Source: Willaertia magna (Eukaryota; Heterolobosea; Eutetramitea; Acrasida; Naegleriidae). From it: a stretch of 50,533 bases of DNA. Position 1 is the stretch's first letter. Each line of letters starts with the position of its first letter. The stretch is taken from the NCBI GenBank assembly GCA_902984215.1, contig CADWAF010000514.1:1-50533 (forward strand), written 5' to 3'. The notes under the pieces were generated by a model. It did not search any database. It saw nothing but the letters and a program-made list of their open reading frames with translations, and was not told the origin of the DNA. The translations under genes were made by a program, and so were the position numbers. Below, one piece after another: positions 22,391-32,410 of this stretch.

Positions 22391-22460
22391 TTTTTATAAA
22401 TTTACGTTATTTTTTTTATAAATTTAGCAGTAACAGAAGTACTAAATTTACAGAAATAAA

Positions 22461-23878
22461 ATGGCGGAAACAATAACACCACCTACCCCCTTGTCGATGG
22501 ATGTAACACCTTCGGATGGAGATGAAACTGGGATTAAGGTATGCGTAAGAATTAGACCAATGAACGATAGAGAATTAAGAGTGGGCGCTAAAGCGTGTTT
22601 GAGTGTAAATAAACCCACCAGTCAAGTGATAATGAAAAGAAAAGATAAGGAAGATAAATCGTTTTACTTTGATGCTGTTTTTGATAATAATTCATCTCAG
22701 CAAGAGGTCTTTGAAGGAACTGGTCAAAAAATTGTTGAGAGATTTACCTTTGGCTTCAACGTAAGTACCACATAACCAAGGGATTTGATTTTAAGTCCGT
22801 TACAAAGGCTTGTATATTTGCCTATGGCCAAACGGGTTCAGGAAAAACTTGGACAATGGAAGGAAAGAAAGGAGACACTCTTCAAGAGGGAATAATGACA
22901 CGTTTTACAAGAGAATTATTTGCTTATGTGAAAAGAGAACAAGACAAAACAGAAATTACAATGAAAGCCTCGTATTTGGAGATATACAATGAAGGTATAC
23001 TTGATTTGTTAAACAGTAGAAGCAATAAACATGATTATGATATCAGAGAAGATAAAGTGAAAGGAATTTATGTCACTAACTTAATTGAAAGACCTATAGA
23101 TAGTGAATCTGACCTCAACGATATTTTGGACGAAGGAACTTCAAGAAGAACAGTGGGAGAAACGAAAATGAATGCTGTATCAAGCAGATCACATGGTGTT
23201 TTAGTGTTAAGTATGGAACAAAAAGATAAAACTGACGAAGAAGGGTTTAGCATGAGGTCCAATAAGATACATTTAATAGACTTGGCTGGAAGTGAAAGAG
23301 CCTCAGCAACAGAAGCTGTAGGAGATAGATTAAAGGAGGGAGCAAAGATTAATTTATCTTTATCTAGTTTGGGCAACGTAATCAACGCTCTTGTGAAGAA
23401 GGCAAACTTTGTTCCTTATAGAAATTCAAAGTTGACCAGATTGCTGAAAGACTCTATTGGAGGCAACAGCTATACGCTGTTAATTTCTTGTATTTCACCA
23501 GCTGACGTGAATGCAGAAGAAAGTTTATCTACATTATATTTTGCAGACCGCTGTAAGCAGATCAGAAACAAATTAAAGGTTTCGAGAGGAGATCCAAAGC
23601 TAGAAAAGATAGCAGAATTGTTAGAAATTGAAAAACAATTAAGAGCAAGGATTGCAGAACTGGAAAAAGAATTATCTAAATATGCAAAGGTCCCTCCACC
23701 ATCCAACCCACTGGTTGACGTGAAATCATCGACAGAAGAAATTGAGGAATACGTTAAAAAGGCCTCTGTTTACTTAAATACTGCACTATCACCCAGGCAA
23801 ATAAGGCCAGCCGTTACTGTACATGTTCAAACTGATGAAAGTGGAGACACAAAAGGATGTTGCTGCTTAATTCAATAA
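22461..23878 (+). CDS. Short kinesin with C-terminal CaaX box (two exons)
   Basis: Exon 1 is 22461-22760 and exon 2 is 22796-23878, giving 460 residues. The motor domain (about 25-390) is complete: P-loop GQTGSGKTWTMEG, switch I NAVSSRSH, switch II LIDLAGSERA, and LSSLGNVINAL / VPYRNSKLTRLLKDSIGGN. It is N-terminal, so plus-end movement is likely. Only about 30 residues of coiled coil follow (IAELLEIEKQLRARIAELEK), then a short tail ending GCCCLIQ. The last four, CLIQ, fit a CaaX box with Gln in the X position, the kind preferred by farnesyltransferase, and the two cysteines before it could be palmitoylated. The intron of 35 bp (22761-22795) is the shortest here; an in-frame acceptor at 22780 also exists. 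The stop lies one base from the stop of the next gene on the other strand. Confidence 0.9.
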
Positions 23879-23879
23879 A

Positions 23880-24578
23880 TTATGTTTTAATTATTTCCTC
23901 AATTTTTGGTCTCATACTTTCAGGGTGAACCTCAGCATTAAATGACTCTATCAAATTTCCATGCTTGTCAACTAGAAATTTATCAAGAGGTTTAATTTCA
24001 TTTCTTCCACTTTTTTTCATTAACCATTCTATAACAGGATCTCTTTCACTTAACTCAATCTTGTCAAACAAGTAATATCCAGGATCACCATGGTTTACCA
24101 CAAAGCTGTCTCTAATTTCATTGGTTGTTTTAGTTTCATCTTTAGTTGGGAATAACAACACTTCCAATCCCCTTGCTCTAAAATCATAATACAATTTATT
24201 CAATTGATGAATCTGATCTCCTACATTAGGGGTGTCGAAAGTAAATGGGCATAGGATACAAACTTTATCTTTTAATTGTCTAAATCTAAAATCATGACCA
24301 TTAATGTTTCTTGCCTGAAGTAAGTGGAAAAAAGAGGGTCTAAAAGTTGGTAAGGGTACAATAGCATTTACTCTGCTATTTCCTTTGCTCCTAATGGATC
24401 TTCTATTTCTTTCTCTAATTCTATCCCATTTCATATGCTTTTGGACTTCCTTTTGTTTATTTGTAAATAAAGTAGAATGATAGTATGAAATTGCCACAGG
24501 TGAAATTAACTGTTCTACATGATGAAATAAATTCTTCTTTGACAGAATACTTGAATATTGTGTTGCCAGTCTTTTCAT
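23880..24578 (-). CDS. Glutathione-peroxidase-fold protein without peroxidatic cysteine
   Basis: The protein has 232 residues from the ATG at 24578; the frame is open upstream only with TTG. The first 75 residues are basic and Ser/Arg-rich (MKRLATQYSSILSKKN), resembling a mitochondrial presequence. The thioredoxin-fold region keeps the GPx framework: INGHDFRFRQLKDKV, LNKLYYDFRARGLEVLLFP, KFLVDKHGNLIESF and HPESMRPKIEEI. Where GPx has NVASxCGxT, this protein has PFTFDTPNVGD. Where GPx has FPCNQF, it has FPTKDE. The peroxidatic Cys and catalytic Gln are therefore missing. It is probably not a peroxidase but a binding or assembly factor. An AhpC/TSA or SCO-like relative is the alternative. It lies 71 bp downstream of the preceding minus-strand gene. 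Confidence 0.65.
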   Translation of the reverse strand: MKRLATQYSSILSKKNLFHHVEQLISPVAISYYHSTLFTNKQKEVQKHMKWDRIRERNRRSIRSKGNSRVNAIVPLPTFRPSFFHLLQARNINGHDFRFRQLKDKVCILCPFTFDTPNVGDQIHQLNKLYYDFRARGLEVLLFPTKDETKTTNEIRDSFVVNHGDPGYYLFDKIELSERDPVIEWLMKKSGRNEIKPLDKFLVDKHGNLIESFNAEVHPESMRPKIEEIIKT

Positions 24579-24649
24579 TTTGTTTTTAAATTTAACTAGC
24601 CATAAAAAGAAAATTAAAATAAATCCATCCAAACTAAATTTAAATTTGG

Positions 24650-26071
24650 TCAACCATCTAGTGTTTTGTATGTTCTTGTAAAGCGAGTATTCTTACCATT
24701 ATCATCCTTACTTGTCATTAAAAGCTTGGGAGGTGAAGGTATTACAAAAGAGGAGGAGGAATTTGATTTTCTCATCTCTGGAGGTCTTGGTGTGTACTTT
24801 GTCATATCATCTTCGTTAGGAGTTACAATTGTAGTCAAGGAAAGTTTCTTTGTCTTCAAGAATTTTCTGCCATTCTTTGAAATTGAATGTTGAATATTAT
24901 TATTATTCCATTCCTTATCAATCTCTTCTTTATTAATAACAATAGGATAACTATTGTAAAAAGATTGTGATATAATATCTAAAGTTTCATTAAAACAATT
25001 TAAAAAATCTTCAGTAACAATCTCTTTCATATTGACAATCTCATTAATTTCTAAAGAAGAAATAAACTCTTCATTATTCTCTTTTCTAAAGGGAATTGTA
25101 AACCTATTGGTTGAGACATCCAATTTATCATGGTAATAATAAATTAAAAGAAATGTAAAATGATCCTTTTCTAATTCAACCATTCCAATAAATATTGATA
25201 AGTCATCGTAAATATTAAAACCAGCAATGTTATTTACCTTAATATTGTATTGAATATGTTAAAATGATTTACAATCAACTTACACCATTGCTATTAAAAT
25301 ATTCTTCGTAAAAATAATTACAACAAGCTGAAATGTATAACCAAATATATTGATTAAAATCAATTTTTTGGTCTATACAAGAAAATATAATTGGATTATT
25401 ACAAAAAGATAAATTAACCTTTTTCAATAAAATATTTAAGGTTGAGCTGTCAAGTAATAATATCTTAACAATATTATTTAATTTAAAAGACATTAACGGT
25501 GACAACCAAACCTCTTCCAATGAAGGTGAATTGACTGTAAAAGCTACATAATCTTTAAATACTTCAAAAACAGAGTACCTGTTTATCATTAACTCATCCT
25601 TCTCTTCATCTTTTAATTTAAATACATAACGTTTCATTTCTTGAATTAATAACTCTTTCTCCAATCTCAATATAGTTGTAATAGGTCTGCAAAAATAGAA
25701 CAAAAAAACGTTCAGCATTTGCTTCAATTTCTTGTTGGGATAAAATAAAATGGAAAAAATATTTTCAGGCCAAAAACAAGCCTTCAGTTAAAACTTACTA
25801 GTTTGATGGAAGGAATAGCAGATGGGTTAATTTCTGGTTTGAATAGAGATATAATGATATCAGACCTATCTGCTGTTACGACATTGTAATTATGAAATCT
25901 TAGAGTACTTGAAAATGAGTGTCCGTTGAATTGCTGTAAAGTACACAATAGTGTACTGAGCTTTGAAATATTTAATTTACAAGTACTTGCGTAACAATCA
26001 TCTTTATAATCTAACGGTATATAAAGTAAACATTTTCCTAAATTTGTTGTTATTAAACAAAATTCTTGCAT
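24650..26071 (-). CDS. Uncharacterised three-exon protein, possibly longin/Fuzzy-like
   Basis: Exons read as 26071-25799, 25730-25284 and 25237-24650 (introns 68 and 46 bp), giving 435 residues. The first acceptor could instead be at 25722-25724. The start MQEFCLITTNLGKCLLYIP resembles the first strand of a longin domain, and KLSTLLCTLQQFNGHSFSS...ADRSDIIISLF fits the next helix and strands. After exon 2, FNIYDDLSIFIGMVELEKDHFT suggests a second longin-like unit. Size and layout recall the MON1/CCZ1/HPS/FUZ family of tri-longin proteins, FUZ (about 420 residues) most of all. The last 80 residues are basic, low-complexity and probably disordered. The family call is a guess from pattern and length. 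It is divergent from the next gene across 110 bp. Confidence 0.6.
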
Positions 26072-26181
26072 TTCAAAAAACAAATACTAAAGATCCGAAC
26101 AAGTTAAACTTTAGGAATCCATTTGTTTATTTTTTTTAAAAAAAATAAAAAATTTTACAGTAAATATTAACGAGGAAAGGA

Positions 26182-28799
26182 ATGATGGATACCTCGGGTT
26201 CATCATCATTTATTGCTCCAACAATAAAAGAGTTAGATGAAGCCTTAATGAATGAAAATTGTTTGGATGATGAAACAAATTTAGGAATTTGGATTAAGGA
26301 AGTTGAAGATCAGTTAAATCAATCCGAAACTAAATTAATTGGTAGTTCCATAATGTTACCTGCTTGTGATAGTAAGTTTTCATAATACAATTTTAAGGAA
26401 TTCTATGAAACAATAGGCTTAATAAATTTTGGGGTGGATGAGAAAGATAATAATACAACAGAAAATGTAGGTTCTGACTGCTTTATATAAAATTTAAAAC
26501 CTATATAGCCTAAGAAACTAAACTTATCTATTTACAATGTGGAACAATTTAATATAGATTTAATAGCTGTACTTTATAGTTTAAACCTTAAAGATTATTA
26601 TAAAAGTTTAATACATTTAAAAAAAATCAGTGACAAATCCAATAATTTCAAATTAACCTGCCTTACAGCCTTACAAAACGAAGATGAATATGCCAAATAC
26701 TCGGTGAATAAAGAAAGTGGTATTGTAGATAGTATCACACCACTTGGACAAGAAGATTTAAAATATATATATCTTTACAATATTATTTCACACTTAGTTA
26801 AAGATTTATTTGACACCCACCCTTCCAAGGATATAGAGAAAAGAAAATATTTATTATTGAATTTAAATTATATCTTTAACAAAGAAGAGCTTATAGAATA
26901 TTATGTAACTTTAAGAGAAAAAGAAATTTATGATTATGTTCCAGAATTTAGGGTGGATCTTACTTCTGAAAACTTTTCCCAGTTGTCAAAACAGCTTGTT
27001 GATATAATGAGAGAGGATATTTATTTGACAAACGAAATACTTGATAGAGAGATAATAGTTTCTCTTTTCACACAACTTTATCTTAACAAATATATATCAC
27101 TATTCACAGATAAATGTGAATCTCTTATACGAAATTATTTCAAAGAACACAACGTAAATGGAAAACAATGTAGTAATCTAATGGATGACCAATCAATTGC
27201 GATAATGGAAAGTATTTTGTTTGAATATATTCCCACAGCTCAAAAGTTTCAAGATAATGTCATTTTCATTATTGACGTTTACTTAAAGTTGTTTGAGAAT
27301 GATAACAACGAGTTGTCTGTTCCTCTTTCCCCCAACTTACAAGATCGAGGTTCCTTACCATTCGTTCCAGAAGGGATAACCAATGACATGAAGTTCTCTT
27401 TTAATTTAAACCCAACCAATATAATTGATGACACCCAATACAACAACTTTGTGTCTGAAAGCATTAAAGGTATTGAAAACGAAGTGTTGGTTCCAATAAT
27501 AATAGAAGGAATAAATACCACCTTTTTTGGGGATGTGGAGTTAGATATTTTCATTAAGATTGAGGAATATTACATTTTCCAATGTGTGAAACAAATATTG
27601 GACCAAATAGAAAAGATCTATGTTGCGGTTAAAAGGAATAACCTAAATAGTAAGTAAGAAAACACTCTATATTAACCTTGTTTCGAGTTGTAAAGAGTGA
27701 AATCACAAAACCATTATACATTGGATTCAGTTCTATACTACCTAAATTTGAAGTGCTTTGCGCCAATATTGACCAAGATCTGTCAAATATTTATTTAATA
27801 TATATTGGTTTGTCAACATTGCTCTATTGCATTAACAAATTGAATACTCTTAATCAAGGAGCAAAACTACTAGAAGAGGAATCACTTCCTAGTATTGAGG
27901 TAGTAGATCTATTCCCAATTATTAGAAACTTTTACATAACTTTAAAAAATTATGAGATTGGTGTAAAGGAATTTCATTACAATATTATTTCCTCTTTTTT
28001 TGTTCCGGATATTAAGTACTTAATGGAATGGGAATCTTATAAAAAGTTTCAAAATGAAGAAAGATGTAGTTATGGTTTGCAGATGTGGTATTATTATATG
28101 AAAGGTATATGTTATGATATTTTCAAATATTTGCCTCACGACAACGCCTCTATTTTATTAAGCGAAATTTTATTGAAAAGTGTGACCAGTTGGAAAGAAA
28201 CCTACACTAATATTTTCCCGACATCCAAAAGGAAAACAATACAGTATAAAGGAGACATAACCTGTCTTGTGATGTTTGTGAGATCTTTTAGATCTGTAAC
28301 ACATTTACGGTACCTTTCAGAAATTACACAACAATTACTGAAGCTTTTAGTTTACATGTCTTTAGCCTGTTGTTCCCTTACGTCATTAATTTCTTTTATT
28401 AAGAATACATTTGAAGGAGACAACACTGTATTGTATGCCCAGTTTTCCTCATTGTTTACTCAAGCCAAGACCTTAAATTACATTAAAGGTATTCCAATTA
28501 TTGTTTGGAACACGGCAAAAGTAGAACCATTTCCAGACTCCTTCTCTTTTAATGAGTACTCAACATTTGGATCTGATAAATCACAAGAAAGCAATAATCA
28601 GTTGGAATTTACAGAAATCAAAAATGTATCTTTTGAATTTGACACCTTACTTTACGGTTGTTATATTTGCGGGATTGGTATAGAGGAATTAATACGATAT
28701 TGTCTTCTAAGATGCGAATTTAATGACTATCCAGCACCAAGTGAAGAAGAAAAGAAAAACAGACAACAACTTCTAAATCTATGTCTAAAACGAAAATGA
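26182..28799 (+). CDS. Large helical protein of unknown function (four exons)
   Basis: Exons are 26182-26371, 26417-26466, 26509-27649 and 27688-28799 with introns of 45, 42 and 38 bp, all GT-AG and frame-preserving, giving 830 residues. The 50-bp second exon was placed because it alone links the flanking frames without a stop. The protein is predominantly helical, with no signal peptide, no clear membrane segment and no catalytic motif. The N-terminus (1-65) is acidic and Ser-rich. The overall character (long amphipathic helices, scattered aromatic residues) is like helical tethering or scaffold proteins, but no specific family was recognised. It ends in TGA and shares a 110-bp divergent promoter with the longin-like gene. 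Confidence 0.7.
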
Positions 28800-29136
28800 G
28801 AAAACGAATTCAGTTTTTGCATAATACTATTCAACACAATAATTTTATTTACAGAAATCTAGCCTTCCTTAATAGATTCGTCTTCCATATCCACCCTAAA
28901 GAGATTTTTTTTATTAGATCGCTGCTTTTTGATAATTATACCCCAATCGTAATTTTTTCTCGGATCGAAGGAATTATTTTTTGTCAGTGAATTAAAAGCC
29001 GTTTCGCAGGTAAAAATTCTCTATGTTTCCTTTATTTGTATTTGGATGCCGATTGATCTCGCAGTTCTGCTACCGTATAAAAAGGAAGCATTCATTGGTA
29101 AATTAATTAAACACTTTAGATAAAAAAAACATAGAC
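28800..29136. other. Intergenic region, nothing recognised
   Basis: This 337-bp spacer separates two plus-strand genes. An open frame at 28781-28990 overlaps the end of the upstream gene in another frame and lacks coding character. The remaining sequence is AT-rich with a few CG dinucleotides. No RNA gene or clear element was found. Confidence 0.5.
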
Positions 29137-29523
29137 ATGGCCATCAGTAAATTAAACACAGAAATCAAGAAGAGAACAACAAAGGTTGATAGAACAACAA
29201 CTTTGCACTCTAACTTATTGCAAAGATTTGTTTCTTTTACAAAAGAAATAGAAACTTTACCAACTTTATTGCAAACACCTATTCCAAATGAATTCCAACA
29301 ACATTTAGTAATTTGCCACAATATTTTAGAGAAAATTAATAGAAATATTCAATACTTACAACATTTTATAACATTACTTATTGGAAATTACTCTCAATGT
29401 AAACCATATATGAAAAATTTAGACAAACATTTACAACCAGCAATTAATAGAGTAGAACAATTAATTTCATTATATAAAGCTTACTGTAATTTGATTACAT
29501 CTCAAATTACAACTACCCAATAG
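29137..29523 (+). CDS. Small helical protein, unknown
   Basis: The protein has 128 residues (MAISKLNTEIKKR...). It is rich in Leu, Ile, Gln and Asn, with two or three long amphipathic helices (about 1-45, 52-85 and 93-120) separated by short breaks with proline. This architecture is common in small subunits of multi-protein complexes such as BORC, BLOC-1 or Mediator, but no family signature was recognised. There is no signal peptide, membrane segment or cysteine motif. The frame is intronless, opens after a run of A and ends in TAG. Even helix-forming periodicity and sensible codon use make it a likely real gene. Confidence 0.6.
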   Translation: MAISKLNTEIKKRTTKVDRTTTLHSNLLQRFVSFTKEIETLPTLLQTPIPNEFQQHLVICHNILEKINRNIQYLQHFITLLIGNYSQCKPYMKNLDKHLQPAINRVEQLISLYKAYCNLITSQITTTQ

Positions 29524-29681
29524 ATGTCTACTATAACATCATTTATTGATAAAGTGATGAGGAATCAATTACTAGTTTAATTGTATGATGGTTGTTGGTT
29601 TGTATTGAGCCTTGGAATCAGAAATGAGCTTAAAAAAGAATCTTTATTTACAACATTACAAATACAAAAAAACTAAAAGGT

Positions 29682-30553
29682 CTATTTCTTTTTTGGAACG
29701 TTATTAGTGACTTCAATTTTGTTAGAATTCCTTATAAAAGAGTCAGCAACAGAACCAAATATGGATTGAAATGCTTTTAAAGAATTCAAAATAAAAGTAC
29801 AAATAAATAAAATTAATTAAAATTAAACTTACGTTTCTCTAAATTAATATTATTCTTTGCACTACATATAAAATGTTCATAACCCAATTCTTTTGCTAAT
29901 TTTTCAGCTTTTGAAATAATTACTTCACTATGTTCTGCATCACATTTATTTCCAATGATTATACCTCTTAAAGGTTTATTATTATTTGATTGTTGATTAT
30001 TATTTTCTAATAAACTATTCATCCATAATTCTAAATTATTTAATGATTCTTTTGATGTTAAGTCATACACTAAAATAACACCATCTGTTCCTCTATAATA
30101 AGATGAAGTTATTGATCTATACCTTTCTTGACCTGCAGTATCCCACTAAAATTATAATTTCAATAAATTATTATAATAATAATTAACATACTATTTGAAC
30201 TTTAAATCTTTTTTTTTCGAATTCAATAAATTTCACTTGAAAATCAATTCCTATTGTTGACAATTGACTAAAATCAAATTCTTGATAAACCCAACGACTA
30301 ACAATAGATGTCTTTCCAACTCCTAATGAATTTTCAACAACAAATAAATTATTATTTACTAACCTGAATCTCCCAACATTAATAATTTTACAACAATATC
30401 AATTTTATCCGATTTAGCAATAGTATTTGAAATATCTTGAAAAGAAGACATATCAACAACTTTCATTGTGTCATCATTCTCTCTTTCTTCACCAATAATA
30501 TATTCTGTTGTTTTATTATTCGAACTACTACAACAAGAGGATGCAATACTCAT
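29682..30553 (-). CDS. Rab-like GTPase lacking a prenylation motif (four exons)
   Basis: Exons are 30553-30364, 30322-30192, 30145-29833 and 29773-29682 with introns of 41, 46 and 59 bp, giving 241 residues. The G domain is complete: P-loop GDSGVGKTS (split by intron 1), TIGIDF effector region, [23 protein letters not shown] and CSAK. These are signatures of the Rab1/8/10-like group. The tail ends NNVPKKK and has no cysteine, so the usual geranylgeranyl anchor is absent. The protein carries an extra 50-residue N-terminus that begins [11 protein letters not shown], where the two cysteines could be palmitoylated. A longer upstream frame begins only with TTG. It is divergent from a protein kinase gene 141 bp away. 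The subfamily is uncertain. Confidence 0.85.
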
Positions 30554-30694
30554 TTTTTTAAAGTGACTTTCATTTTCGAATATGACGATGACATCTTGAT
30601 GCTTTCCAATTGTACTAAAGCATCCCTTGCGGCAGCTAAACAAAGGGTTTGAAAATAAATGTTAAAAAAAAAAATTATAATTTTTTAAAAAAAA

Positions 30695-32280
30695 ATGATT
30701 TCTGGTAATAATAGTGATTATTTTGATTCATCGCCATCATCTAATAATGTTGATTTAAATAATAATATTGATTATTTTTCACAGATAAGACCTGTTCGTT
30801 TTGATATCTCTACATTTATGGGTAGTGTTCCTGAAAGTGAAATGGGAACTGGTTTTTATACACAAACTATTCCTACTGAAACACCAAATAAAATTGACAA
30901 ACAAGAAAATGATACACGTTATCAAATATCTGATCAAGGAGTTGAAAAGATATTTTATTTAATTAATAAAGAAACTCAAGAATGGAAAGAAATTCCATTA
31001 CAAAAGAAGGAATTTTTTTTTAATGATTTAGTTAAAATTGGTTTCTTAGGGAAAGGACATTTTGGAAGTGTAACGTTAATGAAAAATAAATTAAATGGAA
31101 AATATTATGCAATGAAGAAAATTCCATTAAGAGATGTGAAAAGTGCTTGGAGAGAGTTTCATGCAATGTATTCAAGGTAAGTTTTTATTTGTTATCTGAT
31201 AAAATGACATTTGAAGTGATTCAAATTATATTGTGAAGGTATATGATTGTTTTATTAGGGATCAACAATTTAATTTAATTTTAGAATATATGGATGAAGG
31301 GACTGTTTTAGAGTTAATTGAAAAATTAAATATTTTAAAATTCTTTACTGCATTATTAAATAATAAATTAATGGATGTAAAACATTATTCTTGGATGAAT
31401 GATAAAGAATTATTTGTAAATGTAAATAGGGCAATCAATCAATATTATCACGAAAATATAACGGAAAAGTCATATGTCACATTTTTATTAGATGAAAAGG
31501 GAATTCCAAGTGATCCAATTAACATCAAAAAGAATATAGTTTTTGAAAAGACTAAAATCAATTTAAATTTACTTGAAATTAGATTTAAAAATGGTCATTT
31601 ATTAAGTGAAATTGAATGTGGAATAATTGTTTATTCTATATTAAAAGGATTACATTATACAAGAAAGAAACATTGTATTCATAGAGATACTAAACCATCT
31701 AATGTATTATTAAATTCAAAAGGAGAAGTAAAAATATCTGATTTTGTAAGTATTTATTTCTTTAGTATATATTATTAATAATTATTGTTAGGGCTTGGCT
31801 AGAGTAAAAGATGAAACTGTAATAAATGTAGGAAATGAAGAAACACTTTATCAAACTATTTGTGGTAGTAGTAGATATCAAAGTCCAGAAAGAGTTGAAG
31901 AACAAACATATTCATATAATTGTGATTTGTGGAGTTTAATAATATTAGCTATTGAATTATTTACTGGAAAACCATCAATTTATATTCATCCTTACCCTTG
32001 GGATAAGGTTTCTTTTAATGAAACTTCATCACAACATTTTGTACAAGATCATTTACAATGTTTAAAAGAATATGGAGCTTCAGAAGAGTTTCTTTCGTTT
32101 TGTAAAAAGTGTTTAATTGTTGATAGAAACAAAAGACCTGGTTTAGATAGTAATTTGTTTAAACTTCCTTTCTTAAAGAAAATAGATTCAATAGAGAAGG
32201 AAAAGAGGGATGAAATTATTGAAAATTTATTATTATTGATTAGTGAATGCTTCCCAAAAGAAAAGACCAATTTTAACTAG
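30695..32280 (+). CDS. Protein kinase, MAP2K/STE7-like, with an insert in the kinase domain (three exons)
   Basis: Exons are 30695-31176, 31217-31745 and 31792-32280 with introns of 40 and 46 bp, giving 499 residues. Residues 1-110 are Asn/Ser-rich and disordered. The kinase domain (about 112-470) has the glycine loop GKGHFGSV (119-126), AMKK with Lys141, HRDTKPSN (316-323), DFG (336-338, interrupted by intron 2) and SPERV. It is predicted to be active. The HRD-x-KPSN and SPER combination is typical of STE/MAP2K kinases. The region between the alphaD and alphaE helices carries about 80 extra residues (about 200-285). The S/T phosphorylation pattern of MEKs in the activation loop is not obvious. 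Mitotic or other specialised kinases with similar inserts are alternatives. Confidence 0.85.
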
Positions 32281-32295
32281 ACCAAGTTACAACAC

Positions 32296-32304
32296 TTTCC
32301 CGCG
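32296..32304 (+). promoter_or_regulatory. E2F-like element TTTCCCGCG
   Basis: TTTCCCGCG matches the E2F/DP consensus and lies about 107 bp upstream of the next plus-strand ATG, just after the kinase stop. It is one of several such GC-rich octamers standing out in AT-rich intergenic DNA of this window. Binding is not shown. Confidence 0.35.
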
Positions 32305-32410
32305 TTCTGCAAATCTACAAGTAAAAAAGACCTTAATAAATTTTTTTAAAAAAATAAAAAAAAATATTAAAACTGTCTCTGTATTTTAAGTTATTTTTTG
32401 ATGCTAAATA

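Noticed and set aside
28781..28990. 69-codon ORF after the large helical protein
   Set aside because: It overlaps the end of that gene in another frame, has no family features and resembles random AT-rich translation.
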